A stretch of 64,000 nt of DNA from Haloferula helveola (GCF_037076345.1 NZ_AP024702.1:3410001-3474000); one strand, 5' to 3'. Counted from the first letter of the stretch, positions 9,608 through 19,760 are shown. The notes: generated by a model from the sequence alone, not told the origin. A program made the numbers and translations.

Positions 9608-10996
9608 CTAGCCGACCAATTCGCGGATGAGGTTTCCGCCGGTCTGGCTGAGTTGTTTGAAGCGGCCGCCGTGGAGGTAGGTGAGTTTGTTGTCGTCGAG
9701 CCCGAGCAGGTGGAGGAGGGTCACGTGGAGGTCGCGGATCGGATGGACGACCTCGACGGCTTCGCCGCCGATCTCGTCGGTCCGGCCGACGTAGGTTCCG
9801 GCCGGAACGCCGCCGCCGGCGAAGACCACGGACATCGCTTTCGGGTTGTGGTCGCGTCCGACCCGGCCGCGGCTGACCGCATTGTCGGGAGAGCGGCCGA
9901 ACTCGCCGAGGATCACGACCAGCGTTTCATCGAGGAGCCCGCGCTGTTTCAGGTCGCGGATCAGCGCGGCGATCGGGCGGTCGACCGCGGCCATCCTCGC
10001 GCCGTGGGCGGATTTGAGATCGTCATGGGAGTCCCACCCCGACGAGTAAGCCTGCACGAACCGGACGCCCTTTTCGACCAAACGGCGGGCAAGCAGGCAG
10101 CTGCGGCCGAACTCCTGCGTCTCCTTACGGTCCAAGCCGTACATCGAGCGGGTCTTCTCGTCCTCGCCGGTGAGGTCGAGCAATCCGGGAACCTCGGCCT
10201 GCATCCGGAACATCAGTTCGTAGGAATGCATGCGTGCCGCGAGATCGTCGTGCTCCGGATGGCGGGCGCGGTGGCTCTTCTCGAGTTCGGCGAGCAGATC
10301 GAGGTTCCGGCGCCCGACGCTTCGCGGGATGTTTCCGCGTGCTTCGAGATCGAGGATCGGAGCGCCGGTGGGCCGCAGCGGGGTGCCCTGGAAGTGGGCG
10401 GGAAGAAAGCCGTTCGTCCAGTTCGCCGCTCCGGACTGCGGGTAGTACGTGCCGGGCAGTACGACGAATCCCGGAAGATTGCGGTTCTCGCTGCCGAGGC
10501 CGTAGCCGACCCACGAGCCGATGGCGGGATCACCGCCGAGCCGGTTGCCGGTGTTCATGTGGAGGTTGGCGGTCGGGTGATTGACCGATTCTCCCTGGCA
10601 TCCCCGGTAGATGCACAGATCGTCCGCCACGCCGGCCAGCTCGCGGAAGTGCTCGCACATCCACAGTCCGCCTTTGCCGACCTGGCGGAACTTGAAGGGC
10701 GATCCGACGTAGCGCCGGTCGCCGCGGGCCATGCCCGAGGTCAGCTTGTCCTGGTTCTTGAAGCCCTTGCCGTCGATCCGGCTGAGTTCCGGCTTCGGGT
10801 CAAAGGTGTCGATGTGACTCGGCCCGCCCTCGAGGTAGAGGAGAATGCACGACTTCGCCTTAGCGGGCAGATGTCCCTTCTTCGGGTCCAGCGGTCCCGA
10901 CCTCTCCTCCTCGGCCATGGCGTTGAAGGCGGCCGTGCCGAGGGTCGCACCGAGGCCGTAGAGGAATTCGCGACGGGAATGGAAATCAATAGACAT
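9608..10996 (-). CDS. DUF1501 family protein
   Basis: About 462 residues. The N-terminus carries a Tat-type signal (FHSRREFLYGLGATLGTAAF), and the body is the sulfatase-like DUF1501 fold (LLYLEGGPSHIDTFDPKPE; GEFGRSPDNAVSRGRVGRDH; HLLGLDDNKLTYLHGG). DUF1501 genes in Planctomycetes and Verrucomicrobia are almost always paired with cytochrome/DUF1549/DUF1553 genes, as here; the biochemical function is unproven. The chosen ATG overlaps the end of the upstream gene by 11 bases; a GTG at 11008 is possible. Confidence 0.9.
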   Translation of the reverse strand: MSIDFHSRREFLYGLGATLGTAAFNAMAEEERSGPLDPKKGHLPAKAKSCILLYLEGGPSHIDTFDPKPELSRIDGKGFKNQDKLTSGMARGDRRYVGSPFKFRQVGKGGLWMCEHFRELAGVADDLCIYRGCQGESVNHPTANLHMNTGNRLGGDPAIGSWVGYGLGSENRNLPGFVVLPGTYYPQSGAANWTNGFLPAHFQGTPLRPTGAPILDLEARGNIPRSVGRRNLDLLAELEKSHRARHPEHDDLAARMHSYELMFRMQAEVPGLLDLTGEDEKTRSMYGLDRKETQEFGRSCLLARRLVEKGVRFVQAYSSGWDSHDDLKSAHGARMAAVDRPIAALIRDLKQRGLLDETLVVILGEFGRSPDNAVSRGRVGRDHNPKAMSVVFAGGGVPAGTYVGRTDEIGGEAVEVVHPIRDLHVTLLHLLGLDDNKLTYLHGGRFKQLSQTGGNLIRELVG

Positions 10997-13325
10997 GGAG
11001 AAACTCACTTGAGTTGAAGAGGACGAGGCAGAGTTCGGCGAGGGCGCGTGTTTCGGCGTCGACCTCCCACGCCTGGAGGTCGCGTTCGTATTTCGCCATG
11101 CCCTTCAGCGTGAAATGGGTGGTCTTGGCGCGACCGGTGCGTTCCTCGACATCGGGCAGGCCGACCTTGGTCGGCAGCTTGTCGCGTTCCGGGGGATGGG
11201 CGCGGTGGTGGGCGGACATCTCGTTGAGATGCTTCGCGCATGCCTTCAGTTCGGACGTCTCGGGGGAACGTCTGAGCACTTCGCGGAACGCGACCGTGAT
11301 CCGGTCGGCGGGCTCGGTGGATTTCGTGATGCGGTCGGCAAGCCGCAGTGCCCGGGCGCGGCTGAAATCGCTGTGGAAGAGCGTGAAGGCCTGGGTCACG
11401 ACCGTGGTGTCGTCGCGTCGCCCGCAGGACATCTCGGTGTTCGGCCGGTTGAAGACCTCCATCAGCGGGTGCCCGAGATTGCGGATCCTCATCGCGTAGA
11501 GCGAGCGCCGGTGGCGGTCGGCGCGCTTCGGTTCCGGCTCCCACGGCGGGGTAAGTTTTCCCATCGCGAGCCGCGGCTGGAACGCGACCTCCCAGTTGAT
11601 CTCCGCCTTGAAGCCGGGGCCTCCGACCTTGCGGTTGAGTTCACCGGAAACGACCAGCATCGAGTCGCGGATCTCCTCCGCGCCAAGGCGGCGGGGACGG
11701 AAGGTGGCAAGCCACTTGCCGTCGGGGTCTTCGCTCGCGAGTCGCCCGGGGTCCGGGTGGGTGGCGGCGCGGCGGTAGGCGTCGCTCGAGAGGATGAGCC
11801 GTTGCATCTTCTTGACCGACCATCCGTCCTCGATGAAGCGGACGGCGAGCCAGTCGAGCAATTCCGGATGGCTCGGCCGCGAACCGGCGACGCCGAAGAC
11901 ATTCGGGGAGTCGACGAGGCCGCGGCCGAAGTGCCACTGCCAGATGCGGTTGGCCATCACGCGGGCGGTGAGCGGGTGGGCGGGGTCGGCGATCCAGTTC
12001 GCCAGCGCGGCACGGCGTCCCTTCGCCGCGTCCGGAACGGGATGCTCCGACGACATCGCGAAGGCGCTCAGAACGCCCGGCCGCACTTCGTCGCCCGGTG
12101 ACTCCAGCGCGCCGCCCTTCAGGATGCGGATCGGATCTGGCTTGGCCGACCGGATCTCGAAACTGCCCGCCTTGCGGTGGTGGAGGGTCGAGGCGAATAC
12201 CGCCTGCATCGAGTAGTAGTCGCGGATCGGAATCGGGTCGAACTTGTGATCGTGGCATTTGGCGCAGCGGAGTTCCTGGCCGAGGAAGGTGACGCCCACG
12301 GTGTTGACCGCGTCGTCGAGCCAGTTCTGCCGCGCCACGGCGTCGGAGGTCATGTTGGTCATTTCCCACGGGCCCATCCACAGGAAGGCCAGCGCCTCCT
12401 GTCCGGCGAGACCGAGTTCGTCGCCCGCGATCTGCTCGCGAACGAAGCGGTCGTAGGGTTTGTCCTCGTTGAAACTACGGATGACGTAGCTGCGGTAGAG
12501 ATGGGCGTCGTGCCGGATTTCGTCTTTCGAGAAGCCGTTGCTGTCGGCATAACGCGTGACGTCGAGCCAGTGCTGGGCCATGCGCTCGCCGTAGTGGGGA
12601 CTGGCCAGCAGCTTCCCGACCAGCTCGTCGGGTGAGAGTGCCTGGTCTTCGGGCGCCGGTGGCAATCCGGTCAGATCATAGGCGATCCGGCGGCGCAGCA
12701 CCGCGTCGTCCGCTTTCGGGGCCGGCTCCAGGCCAGCGGTCTTGAGCGCGGCATTGAGAAAGGCATCGATCGGGTGTCCGGAAGCGGGCGGTTCCTGCCT
12801 TTCCGGAGTTCGGAACGCCCAAACGGACGCCGATTCATAGCCGCGCCGGCTCCAGTCGCCGGTTTCGGCCTCACGGGTCCCGATGCGGACGCGCCCGGAG
12901 GCATCGGCCGACGTCCACTCTCCGGCGGCCAGTTCCGCTTGATCGGCCCGGGGCTCCGGCATCGGCGCGCCTGCCTCGATCCACTTCTTTACCGCGTCGA
13001 CCTCTGCCGCGGTGAGCCGGTCGTTCTCCTTGGGCGGCATCTCGAGGTCGGGATCCGTCCAGGTGATCGCCCGCAACAGCGTGCTTCGCTCGGGGTGACC
13101 GGGCACGACCGCCGGATCCCCTGATTCGCCGCCCGCGAGCACGCCGTCCCGGGTTCGCATGTCGAAGTCGCCCTTGATCTTCTCCGGCTTGTCGCCGTGA
13201 CAGGACAGGCACTTCTGCGCGAAGAGCGGGCGGATGGTCTGAGTGTAGAGCGATTCGCCGTCGGCCCGCGCCGGAAGCGTGATGGCAAGAAGAGCGAGGC
13301 AAAGGCGTGGAAGAGACTGGGGCAT
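10986..13325 (-). CDS. exported cytochrome c-type protein with DUF1549 and DUF1553 domains
   Basis: 779 residues with a signal peptide (cleavage near LPARADG). The PSCyt1 domain (about 25-120) carries the haem motif CLSCHG. DUF1549 (about 185-390) has a second CxxCH motif (CAKCHDHKFDPI). DUF1553 fills about 430-760 (ANRIWQWHFGRGLVDSPNVFG and SSDAYRRAATH are typical). The family is highly expanded in Planctomycetes and Verrucomicrobia and is thought to be redox-linked. It forms a two-gene unit with the downstream DUF1501 gene, with overlapping ends. Confidence 0.92.
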   Translation of the reverse strand: MPQSLPRLCLALLAITLPARADGESLYTQTIRPLFAQKCLSCHGDKPEKIKGDFDMRTRDGVLAGGESGDPAVVPGHPERSTLLRAITWTDPDLEMPPKENDRLTAAEVDAVKKWIEAGAPMPEPRADQAELAAGEWTSADASGRVRIGTREAETGDWSRRGYESASVWAFRTPERQEPPASGHPIDAFLNAALKTAGLEPAPKADDAVLRRRIAYDLTGLPPAPEDQALSPDELVGKLLASPHYGERMAQHWLDVTRYADSNGFSKDEIRHDAHLYRSYVIRSFNEDKPYDRFVREQIAGDELGLAGQEALAFLWMGPWEMTNMTSDAVARQNWLDDAVNTVGVTFLGQELRCAKCHDHKFDPIPIRDYYSMQAVFASTLHHRKAGSFEIRSAKPDPIRILKGGALESPGDEVRPGVLSAFAMSSEHPVPDAAKGRRAALANWIADPAHPLTARVMANRIWQWHFGRGLVDSPNVFGVAGSRPSHPELLDWLAVRFIEDGWSVKKMQRLILSSDAYRRAATHPDPGRLASEDPDGKWLATFRPRRLGAEEIRDSMLVVSGELNRKVGGPGFKAEINWEVAFQPRLAMGKLTPPWEPEPKRADRHRRSLYAMRIRNLGHPLMEVFNRPNTEMSCGRRDDTTVVTQAFTLFHSDFSRARALRLADRITKSTEPADRITVAFREVLRRSPETSELKACAKHLNEMSAHHRAHPPERDKLPTKVGLPDVEERTGRAKTTHFTLKGMAKYERDLQAWEVDAETRALAELCLVLFNSSEFLHVY

Positions 13326-13477
13326 TCGGGCTTCCGAAGAGAACGGGTCCCGGCCGGACCGGCTTTCTTCGGAATGCCCCGTTGGGTTCCGCGATGCCCC
13401 GTGTCGCAGCTCCCATGTCGATCCTAGGGATGAAAAAACTGTAACGTTTCCGCGATTCGCGGGTGATTGGTGTATCC

Positions 13478-14020
13478 ATGCGCCGCCCGGGAGGAGATGA
13501 AGATGCGGGATTCCTGCAGGAATATGTGAAGCTGATGACCGATCATCAGTGGCCCTTGCGCGGGTTCATCCTGTCACTGATGCCCGGCAGCCCGGATGTC
13601 GGGGACGTTTTGCAGGAGACCAATCTGGTGCTTTGGCAGAAGCGGAAGCAGTTCAAACTCGGCACCAATTTCCTCGCCTGGGCCTGCCGGATCGCGCGCT
13701 ATGAGGTGATGCATCACCGGGACCGGGTAAGAAAGCACGCCAAGCTGCCGTTTTCGGACGAGATGATCAACGTCCTCGCCGCGCCGAAGGGGATCGATGC
13801 GTCGCACGAGAGGCTGCTGACGGCCCTGGAGGGGTGCTTGGCCAAGCTCGGCGACAAGCAGAGGGCGCTGATCGAGCACCGCTACACGCCCGGCAAGTCG
13901 CTTGAGGCTCATGCCCAGACGCTTGGCACCACGGCGGGCAGCCTGCGGGTCACGCTGCACCGCGTCCGCCAGGCGCTGCGCCGCTGCGTGAAGGAAACCC
14001 TTGCCGGAGGAGCCGCATGA
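13478..14020 (+). CDS. ECF-type sigma factor (Rhodopirellula/Verrucomicrobium family)
   Basis: 180 residues. Region 2 covers about 10-75 (GFILSLMPGSPDVGDVLQETNLVLW). Region 4 lies at about 115-170 (CLAKLGDKQRALIEHRY, then AQTLGTTAGSLRVTLHRVRQAL). The pattern matches the sigma subfamily expanded in Verrucomicrobia and Planctomycetes. The next gene encodes a FecR-type protein and overlaps the stop by four bases (ATGA). An alternative GTG start exists at 13463. It probably reads out a surface signal and drives the downstream LamG genes; that regulon is inference. Confidence 0.87.
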   Translation: MRRPGGDEDAGFLQEYVKLMTDHQWPLRGFILSLMPGSPDVGDVLQETNLVLWQKRKQFKLGTNFLAWACRIARYEVMHHRDRVRKHAKLPFSDEMINVLAAPKGIDASHERLLTALEGCLAKLGDKQRALIEHRYTPGKSLEAHAQTLGTTAGSLRVTLHRVRQALRRCVKETLAGGAA

Positions 14021-15441
14021 ACCCGCCGGAGCTCGAACCCCAGATCCTTGCGCTGCTCGATGGCGGATTGTCGCCGGACGAGACGGCCGCGCTGGAGGAG
14101 CGCCTGCTGGCGGACGAGTCGGCGATGGAGATCTACTTGGAGATGGTGGCGCTTCACAACGCGCTCGAATCGCGCTTCGCGGCCACGGCTTCGCAAAAGG
14201 CTTCGATCGTCCCGATGAAGCGCTTGATGGCGGCGCAGCAACGCCGGGTGATTCGTGGTTCGTTGATCGCCGCGGCGGCGGTCGTGGTGCTGGCGGGGGT
14301 CGCGATGTGGATGGTCCTCGCTCCGCGCAAGCCGGTCGAGCTGGGCTCCATCGAGACCTCGTCGGATGCGGTGTTTTCGCTCACTTACGAGGGGAAGGGT
14401 GAGGCACCTGAGGGGAGGCGTTTCGTCGAGGGCTCCCGGGTCCGGGTTTCCGACGGAATGATCGAAGGCGTGTTCGACGGCGGCGTCCACTTCGTCGCCG
14501 AGGCGCCGTGTGATCTCTATGTTGCCGCCGCCGACAAGGTCGAGCTCCGCGAGGGCAAGGCGTGGTTCCATGTGCCGCCTTCGTCAGTCGGATTCACGGT
14601 GGAGGCTGCCGGGCTTGAAATCGTCGATCTCGGCACCGAGTTCGGGGTGGTCACGGGTGGCGGTAAGGACGACGAGGTCCACGTGCTCAAGGGGTCGGTG
14701 CGCGCGACACCGCTCACCGAAGGTGCGGCCGGCGTGGTCATGATTGCCGGCGAGGCGTTCCGTCTCGGTGCCGGCGGAGTACTCGAACCGGTGGACCTGA
14801 AGGCGGGGGCTTTCCCGAAGGAACTGGCCCGCACCCGGGAGGTTCTGATCGCGAATGCCAGTTTCGAGGACGACGTGATTGCCCGCGATGGAAGTGTGGC
14901 GACGAAGGACCACACCAAGGACGACTACGACAAAGACATGGTTCCGTCGGGTTGGCGCCGGTTCAGCGATGGGGAGGGGAATCCCGACCTCGCCGGCGGG
15001 ATCATCTCGTTGGCCCCCGACAGTTTCTTCAGCCAGGTCCTCGCTCCGACTCCGGACAGCGATGCCAACGACCAGACTTTCTATTCGGCGGAGCGCGACA
15101 TCTACCAGGTGCTCGGGGAGCCGTTGAAGGCGAACAGCACGTATGTGCTTTCGGTCGACATCGGGGACTGGCGGGCCGCGGCAGGCTACGCCGGAGAACC
15201 CGGCAACCCGGGGTTCGGGTTGGGCGTGGGCGAGAAGCCGGGAGAGGCGTTGCTGAATCCCGAAACGACCGACTTTCCGCCGCAGATCGACGGCCGCTGG
15301 GTCCGCTGGAGCGCGACTTTCTTGACCGGTGATGACCCGCAGGGCGAAGGTCTGCCGCTGCGGATCGAGCTTACGAGCGGCAGACGCATGGCGTGGTTCG
15401 ACCGGGTCCGCCTGACCGTGACTTCGGCGGAAGGCCGCTGA
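14017..15441 (+). CDS. FecR-domain transmembrane anti-sigma/signal protein
   Basis: 474 residues. The cytoplasmic N-terminus (about 1-85) resembles the anti-sigma region that pairs with ECF factors (LLDGGLSPDETAALEERL). One transmembrane helix is at about 86-107. A FecR domain follows (about 130-245: EGKAWFHVPP, IVDLGTEFGVV, HVLKGSVRA). The C-terminal part (about 280-474) looks like a carbohydrate-binding beta-sandwich (IANASFEDDVI... WVRWSATFLTGD... WFDRVRLTV). FecR relays an envelope signal to its sigma factor, and the appended domain suggests that a glycan is the ligand (inference). Confidence 0.85.
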   Translation: MNPPELEPQILALLDGGLSPDETAALEERLLADESAMEIYLEMVALHNALESRFAATASQKASIVPMKRLMAAQQRRVIRGSLIAAAAVVVLAGVAMWMVLAPRKPVELGSIETSSDAVFSLTYEGKGEAPEGRRFVEGSRVRVSDGMIEGVFDGGVHFVAEAPCDLYVAAADKVELREGKAWFHVPPSSVGFTVEAAGLEIVDLGTEFGVVTGGGKDDEVHVLKGSVRATPLTEGAAGVVMIAGEAFRLGAGGVLEPVDLKAGAFPKELARTREVLIANASFEDDVIARDGSVATKDHTKDDYDKDMVPSGWRRFSDGEGNPDLAGGIISLAPDSFFSQVLAPTPDSDANDQTFYSAERDIYQVLGEPLKANSTYVLSVDIGDWRAAAGYAGEPGNPGFGLGVGEKPGEALLNPETTDFPPQIDGRWVRWSATFLTGDDPQGEGLPLRIELTSGRRMAWFDRVRLTVTSAEGR

Positions 15442-15562
15442 TCGGATTTCGGAGGAGAAAAAACCTTCGAGAAAGCCTGTTAACGTTTTCGGAGAGCGCC
15501 GGGTGGTATTGCGGAGTTCAGGTTCCACCGATAGGTGGTCCGCTCCGTGACCTCTTCGATTC

Positions 15563-16342
15563 ATGCGCCAGATTCAAAAACCCTCCGCCTTCGCCGCTCT
15601 CGTCGGATCGGCTCTCGCACTTCTCGCGGCTCCGGCTTCCGCCGCACTGCTTGCCCACTACTCGTTCGACAGCAATTTCACGGACGACTCGGGCAATTCC
15701 AACGACCTGACGACAGGCGGGGGAACGCCGAACATCACCACAACCTCCGGCGAACATGTCTTCGGGGGCGGCGCGCTGAACCTCGACAAGGCGAGCAACG
15801 AGTTTCTCGAACCGACGGTGGATTTCGGTTTTTCGACCACCGATGAATGGTCGGTGAGTTTCTGGGCGCGACGTCGCCCGGGGGCGGGAGCCCCGACCGG
15901 GATGGTGGTTGGAGACAACACCACGACTGATAGCTTCATCTGGCTTCCCGACAACAGTAACGTGGTCCAGGGGTTGAGGTTCCGTCCCGCAGGCGTCGGT
16001 ACCAGCGACAACAACGACTACGCGACCGGGCATGATACCGCTTTCCACCACTGGGCCGTGGTTGCGAATGGTAGCGGTGAGTTGCGGGTCTACCGCGACG
16101 GCGTTGACCTCGGACCCAGCACGCCGAGCGGAGGCACCGACTTCGACATCAAGGCGGTCGGCAGCGGCTACACCGGGACCAACCAGATCTTCGACGGCCA
16201 GATCGACGAACTCTACATCTTCGACGAGGCCCTGACCTCCACACAGGTCTCCTCGCTCTTCTCTTCGAACGCCGTGCCCGAGCCTAGCGCGCTGGTGCTG
16301 CTCGCTTTCGGCGGACTTCTGATCGTCCGCCGGCGCCGCTGA
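15563..16342 (+). CDS. LamG-domain exported protein with PEP-CTERM sorting signal
   Basis: 259 residues: signal peptide (cleavage near APASAALLAHY), one LamG/concanavalin-like domain (about 28-230) and a C-terminal PEP-CTERM tag (VPEPSALVLLAFGGLLIV followed by RRRR). This tag is the substrate signal for exosortase, so the protein is probably processed at the membrane and released to the surface or matrix. Its LamG domain is very close to the first LamG of the next gene, indicating tandem duplication. It lies 121 bases after the FecR gene. Confidence 0.88.
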   Translation: MRQIQKPSAFAALVGSALALLAAPASAALLAHYSFDSNFTDDSGNSNDLTTGGGTPNITTTSGEHVFGGGALNLDKASNEFLEPTVDFGFSTTDEWSVSFWARRRPGAGAPTGMVVGDNTTTDSFIWLPDNSNVVQGLRFRPAGVGTSDNNDYATGHDTAFHHWAVVANGSGELRVYRDGVDLGPSTPSGGTDFDIKAVGSGYTGTNQIFDGQIDELYIFDEALTSTQVSSLFSSNAVPEPSALVLLAFGGLLIVRRRR

Positions 16343-16394
16343 GTCGTGCCTCCTTTCGCGGAGTCCGACTACGAAGTTCTCCGTACTTCCATTC

Positions 16395-19300
16395 ATGAAA
16401 AAACTCCACGTCCTGTCGTCGGGGCTCGCCGCCCTTTGCGTATCGACCGCCTCCGCGGGTCTGCTTGCCCACTACCCGTTCGACTCCGATTTCACCGATT
16501 CGACCGGTGCATCGAATGATCTCACGGCGGGCAATGGCACCCCCGTGATCACGAACACTGTCGGTGAGTATGTCTTCGGCGGTGGAGCCTTGGATCTGAG
16601 CAGGGCGGAGAGCGAGTGGCTCGCGCCAACCACCGACTTCAGTTTCAGCACCAGTGACTCCTGGACGGTCAGCTTCTGGGCGAAGCGACGGGCAGGCGCG
16701 GCCGCACCGACCGGAATGGTGGTCGGCGACAATACAACCACCGACAGCTTCATCTGGCTTCCCGACAACAGCAGCGTGGTCCAGGGACTCCGCTTCCGCC
16801 CGGTGGGCGTGGGCACGAGCAACAACAACGACTACTCGACCGGTCACGACACTGACTTCCACCACTGGGTCGTGATCGCTGATGGGACCGGGACGATCCG
16901 GGTGTATCGAGACAATGCCGACCTCGGCACCCGCACGCCGAGCGGTGGCAGCGACTTCGACATCAAGGCGGTTGGCAGCGGCTACACCGGGAGCAACCAG
17001 ATCTTCGACGGCCAGATCGACGAACTCTACATCTTCGACGAGGCCCTCGATGTCGCCACGGTGGGTGAGTTGTTCTCGGGAAGCTATGGGGCGACGGATT
17101 CGACGCCTCCGACGCTGGTCGGCAGTGATATTGTGGATGGCGGCGGCGGTGCTGCCGTAATCGAAAACGGTCTGGTGACCTACACGGTTACCTTCAGCGA
17201 GGAGATGACGGCTCCGACGGTGGACACGACGGACTTCGGCGATGCCGGTACATCGGGTGTCAACATTCTCAGTGTGACCCAGGTTTCGCCGGCGGTTTTC
17301 GAAGTCTTGGTCTCGCCAACTTCCACTGGCACTCTCCAACTCCAGGTGAATCCGGGAGCGGTGCTGACCGACGGTGCCGGCAACGCGCTCGACACGGCTT
17401 CGGCCATCATCGACGACACGTCGATCCAGGTCGATCCAGGTGCGGTTCTTCCGGGAGTGATTGGCTACTATTCCTTCGACAGCGGTTTCGGCGATGATTC
17501 GGGCAACGGCAACCACCTCGTGGTGGGGGACGGTACCCCGACGATCACCACCACGGCTGGCGAGCACGTCTTCGGCGGAGGAGCGCTGGACCTCGATAGT
17601 GCGACTTCCAACCAAGAGTTTCTCGATCTGATCTCGCCTCTTTCGTTCGGAGCTTCGGACCCTTGGTCGGTTTCCTTCTGGGTGCGTCGGCGTGCCGGAT
17701 CGGACGATCGCCAGGGGATGGTTCTGGGTGACACCACCAACACGACCGACTTCATCTGGGCCACCAACAGCACCAGCCAGGTGCAGGGATTGAGATTCCG
17801 CGATGACCTAGGGGGAAATGCCGACTTTGGAGACTATCCCGACGACGGCAGCTACCATCACTGGGTCGTGATTTCGGACGGTGCGGGCACGATCACCGCC
17901 TACCGGGACAACGTGGCACAGACCGACGTGTTCCAAGGCGGCGCTTTCGCAATCACTTCGGTGGGTCACGCCTACAGTGCCACGACGTTCTCGATGAACG
18001 GGCAGATCGACGAGCTTTACATCTTCGACAACGCGATCGACTCGGCCAAGGTGAACGAACTCTTCACCGGCGTTCCCGATACCGATCCTCCGACGCTTTC
18101 GGCGGGCGGATTTGTGGATGACCAGAGCGGCGGGCCGGTGCTCGTCGGCGACCTCGTGACGTACACCGTGACCTTCAGTGAGGACATGGATGATTCGACC
18201 GTGACCGCTGCGGACTTCGGCAATGCCGGATCCTCGACACTCAGCATCGGAGCCGTGATCGAGACCTCTCCCGGCGTGTTTACCGTGGAGGTGACCCCGA
18301 CTTCCGCCGGAACGCTCCAGCTCCAGGTGAATGTCGGGGCCGTGCTCGCCGATCCCTCCGGCAACGAACTCGATACGCTGGCCGCGATTGCCGACGCCAC
18401 TGTGATCACGGTGGACTCGCCGGACACGACACCGCCGACCTTGGGGGCAGGTGATTTCTCCGACGACCAGGGTGGTGGACCGGTGACGGTCGGAACAACC
18501 GTCACCTTTACGATCAGTTTCAGCGAGGACATGGACGAGTCGACCGTCGATGCCGCCGACTTCGGCAACGCCGGAACGGCGACCATCAGCATTGGCGCGA
18601 TCAGCGAGGTGTCGCCGGGTGTCTTCACGGTGGAAGTCACGCCGACCACCGCCGGAACCCTTCAGCTCGAAGTCGTGGCTTCGGCGACTCTCGATGACGC
18701 GGCAGGCAACCCTCTGGACACGGGTTCCGCGATCACCTCCGCTACCAGCATCACGGTCGAGGATCTCCCGGGGCCTGCCGACATCCGGCGCATCCATGTG
18801 TTCCTGCTGGGTGGTCAATCGAATGCGGACGGCCGCGCGGATCCGTCGGGCCTACCAACCTCACCGGTCGATCTCCAGCAACCGCAGGCCGACGTCGATT
18901 TCTACGAGAACGAGGCCGGCGGGCTGACGACCCTGCGCCCCCTGTCGCAGTTCGGTCCCGAGGTCACCTTGGGTCGCAAGCTCGCGGACAATCTCGGCGG
19001 TGATCCGGACACTCGCGTCGCGATCATCAAGTACGCCAGCGGCGGCACCGATCTCTACAGCGATTGGGTGGCCGGCGGTGACGCCACAACGACCGGCGAC
19101 GGCCCGCTTTACGTCGGCTTCCAGAATGTGGTGACTGCCGGACTGTCGGCGCTGGCGTCGGCCTATCCGAATGCCGTGATCGAGGTTTCCGGCATGCTTT
19201 GGGTCCAGGGCGAGCGCGATGCAGGATCGTCGGAAGCGGCGAACTACGAGACCAACCTGACCAACTTCATTGCCGACATTCGCCTGACCTATGGCAGCGG

Positions 19301-19760
19301 ATTGTGGTTCGTGGTCAGCCGGCTTTCCTCCGGACAAACGGCGGTCAATGCGGGCGGTCTCGCGACGGTTCGTGCGGCGCAGGACGCGGTCGCGGCGGCG
19401 GATTCGCTGACCGCGCTGCTGGATACCGACGGCTTCGGCATGAAGACGGACAACCTGCACTTCGATGCGACCGGCCAGCAACAGATCGGCAACGGGGCCG
19501 CCATGTGGCTGCTTGATTTCTGGCCGTTCCTTGAGCCGCTCGAATTCACCCCGCAACCGGGTGGAGGCTTCGAGATCGTCGTCAATCAGGCCTTTGACGG
19601 ATTCGTCTATACGCTCGAGGGAAATCCCGATCTGCAACCGGTGAACTGGGCCGAGATCGAGACCCTTCCGCCCACGGGATCCTCGGTCACCTTCAGCCAC
19701 ACGCCAGCTCCCGGCGCGGATCGCGAGTTCTACCGGGTGACGCGGGCGATGGCACCGTGA
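16395..19760 (+). CDS. exported LamG / Ig-like protein fused to a sialate O-acetylesterase (SGNH) domain
   Basis: 1121 residues. Order: signal peptide; LamG (about 22-230); Ig-like (235-340); LamG (345-560); two Ig-like repeats (565-665 and 670-780, with repeated 'TYTVTFSEDMDDSTV'-type strands); an SGNH/SASA esterase (about 795-1050) with the nucleophile motif GGQSNADGR and the acid-base motif DNLHFDATG; and a short C-terminal module ending EFYRVTRAMAP. SASA enzymes remove acetyl groups from sialic acid or plant glycans. It lacks a PEP-CTERM tag, unlike its neighbour. It may act on acetylated pectin or another glycan (inference). Confidence 0.85.
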   Translation: MKKLHVLSSGLAALCVSTASAGLLAHYPFDSDFTDSTGASNDLTAGNGTPVITNTVGEYVFGGGALDLSRAESEWLAPTTDFSFSTSDSWTVSFWAKRRAGAAAPTGMVVGDNTTTDSFIWLPDNSSVVQGLRFRPVGVGTSNNNDYSTGHDTDFHHWVVIADGTGTIRVYRDNADLGTRTPSGGSDFDIKAVGSGYTGSNQIFDGQIDELYIFDEALDVATVGELFSGSYGATDSTPPTLVGSDIVDGGGGAAVIENGLVTYTVTFSEEMTAPTVDTTDFGDAGTSGVNILSVTQVSPAVFEVLVSPTSTGTLQLQVNPGAVLTDGAGNALDTASAIIDDTSIQVDPGAVLPGVIGYYSFDSGFGDDSGNGNHLVVGDGTPTITTTAGEHVFGGGALDLDSATSNQEFLDLISPLSFGASDPWSVSFWVRRRAGSDDRQGMVLGDTTNTTDFIWATNSTSQVQGLRFRDDLGGNADFGDYPDDGSYHHWVVISDGAGTITAYRDNVAQTDVFQGGAFAITSVGHAYSATTFSMNGQIDELYIFDNAIDSAKVNELFTGVPDTDPPTLSAGGFVDDQSGGPVLVGDLVTYTVTFSEDMDDSTVTAADFGNAGSSTLSIGAVIETSPGVFTVEVTPTSAGTLQLQVNVGAVLADPSGNELDTLAAIADATVITVDSPDTTPPTLGAGDFSDDQGGGPVTVGTTVTFTISFSEDMDESTVDAADFGNAGTATISIGAISEVSPGVFTVEVTPTTAGTLQLEVVASATLDDAAGNPLDTGSAITSATSITVEDLPGPADIRRIHVFLLGGQSNADGRADPSGLPTSPVDLQQPQADVDFYENEAGGLTTLRPLSQFGPEVTLGRKLADNLGGDPDTRVAIIKYASGGTDLYSDWVAGGDATTTGDGPLYVGFQNVVTAGLSALASAYPNAVIEVSGMLWVQGERDAGSSEAANYETNLTNFIADIRLTYGSGLWFVVSRLSSGQTAVNAGGLATVRAAQDAVAAADSLTALLDTDGFGMKTDNLHFDATGQQQIGNGAAMWLLDFWPFLEPLEFTPQPGGGFEIVVNQAFDGFVYTLEGNPDLQPVNWAEIETLPPTGSSVTFSHTPAPGADREFYRVTRAMAP

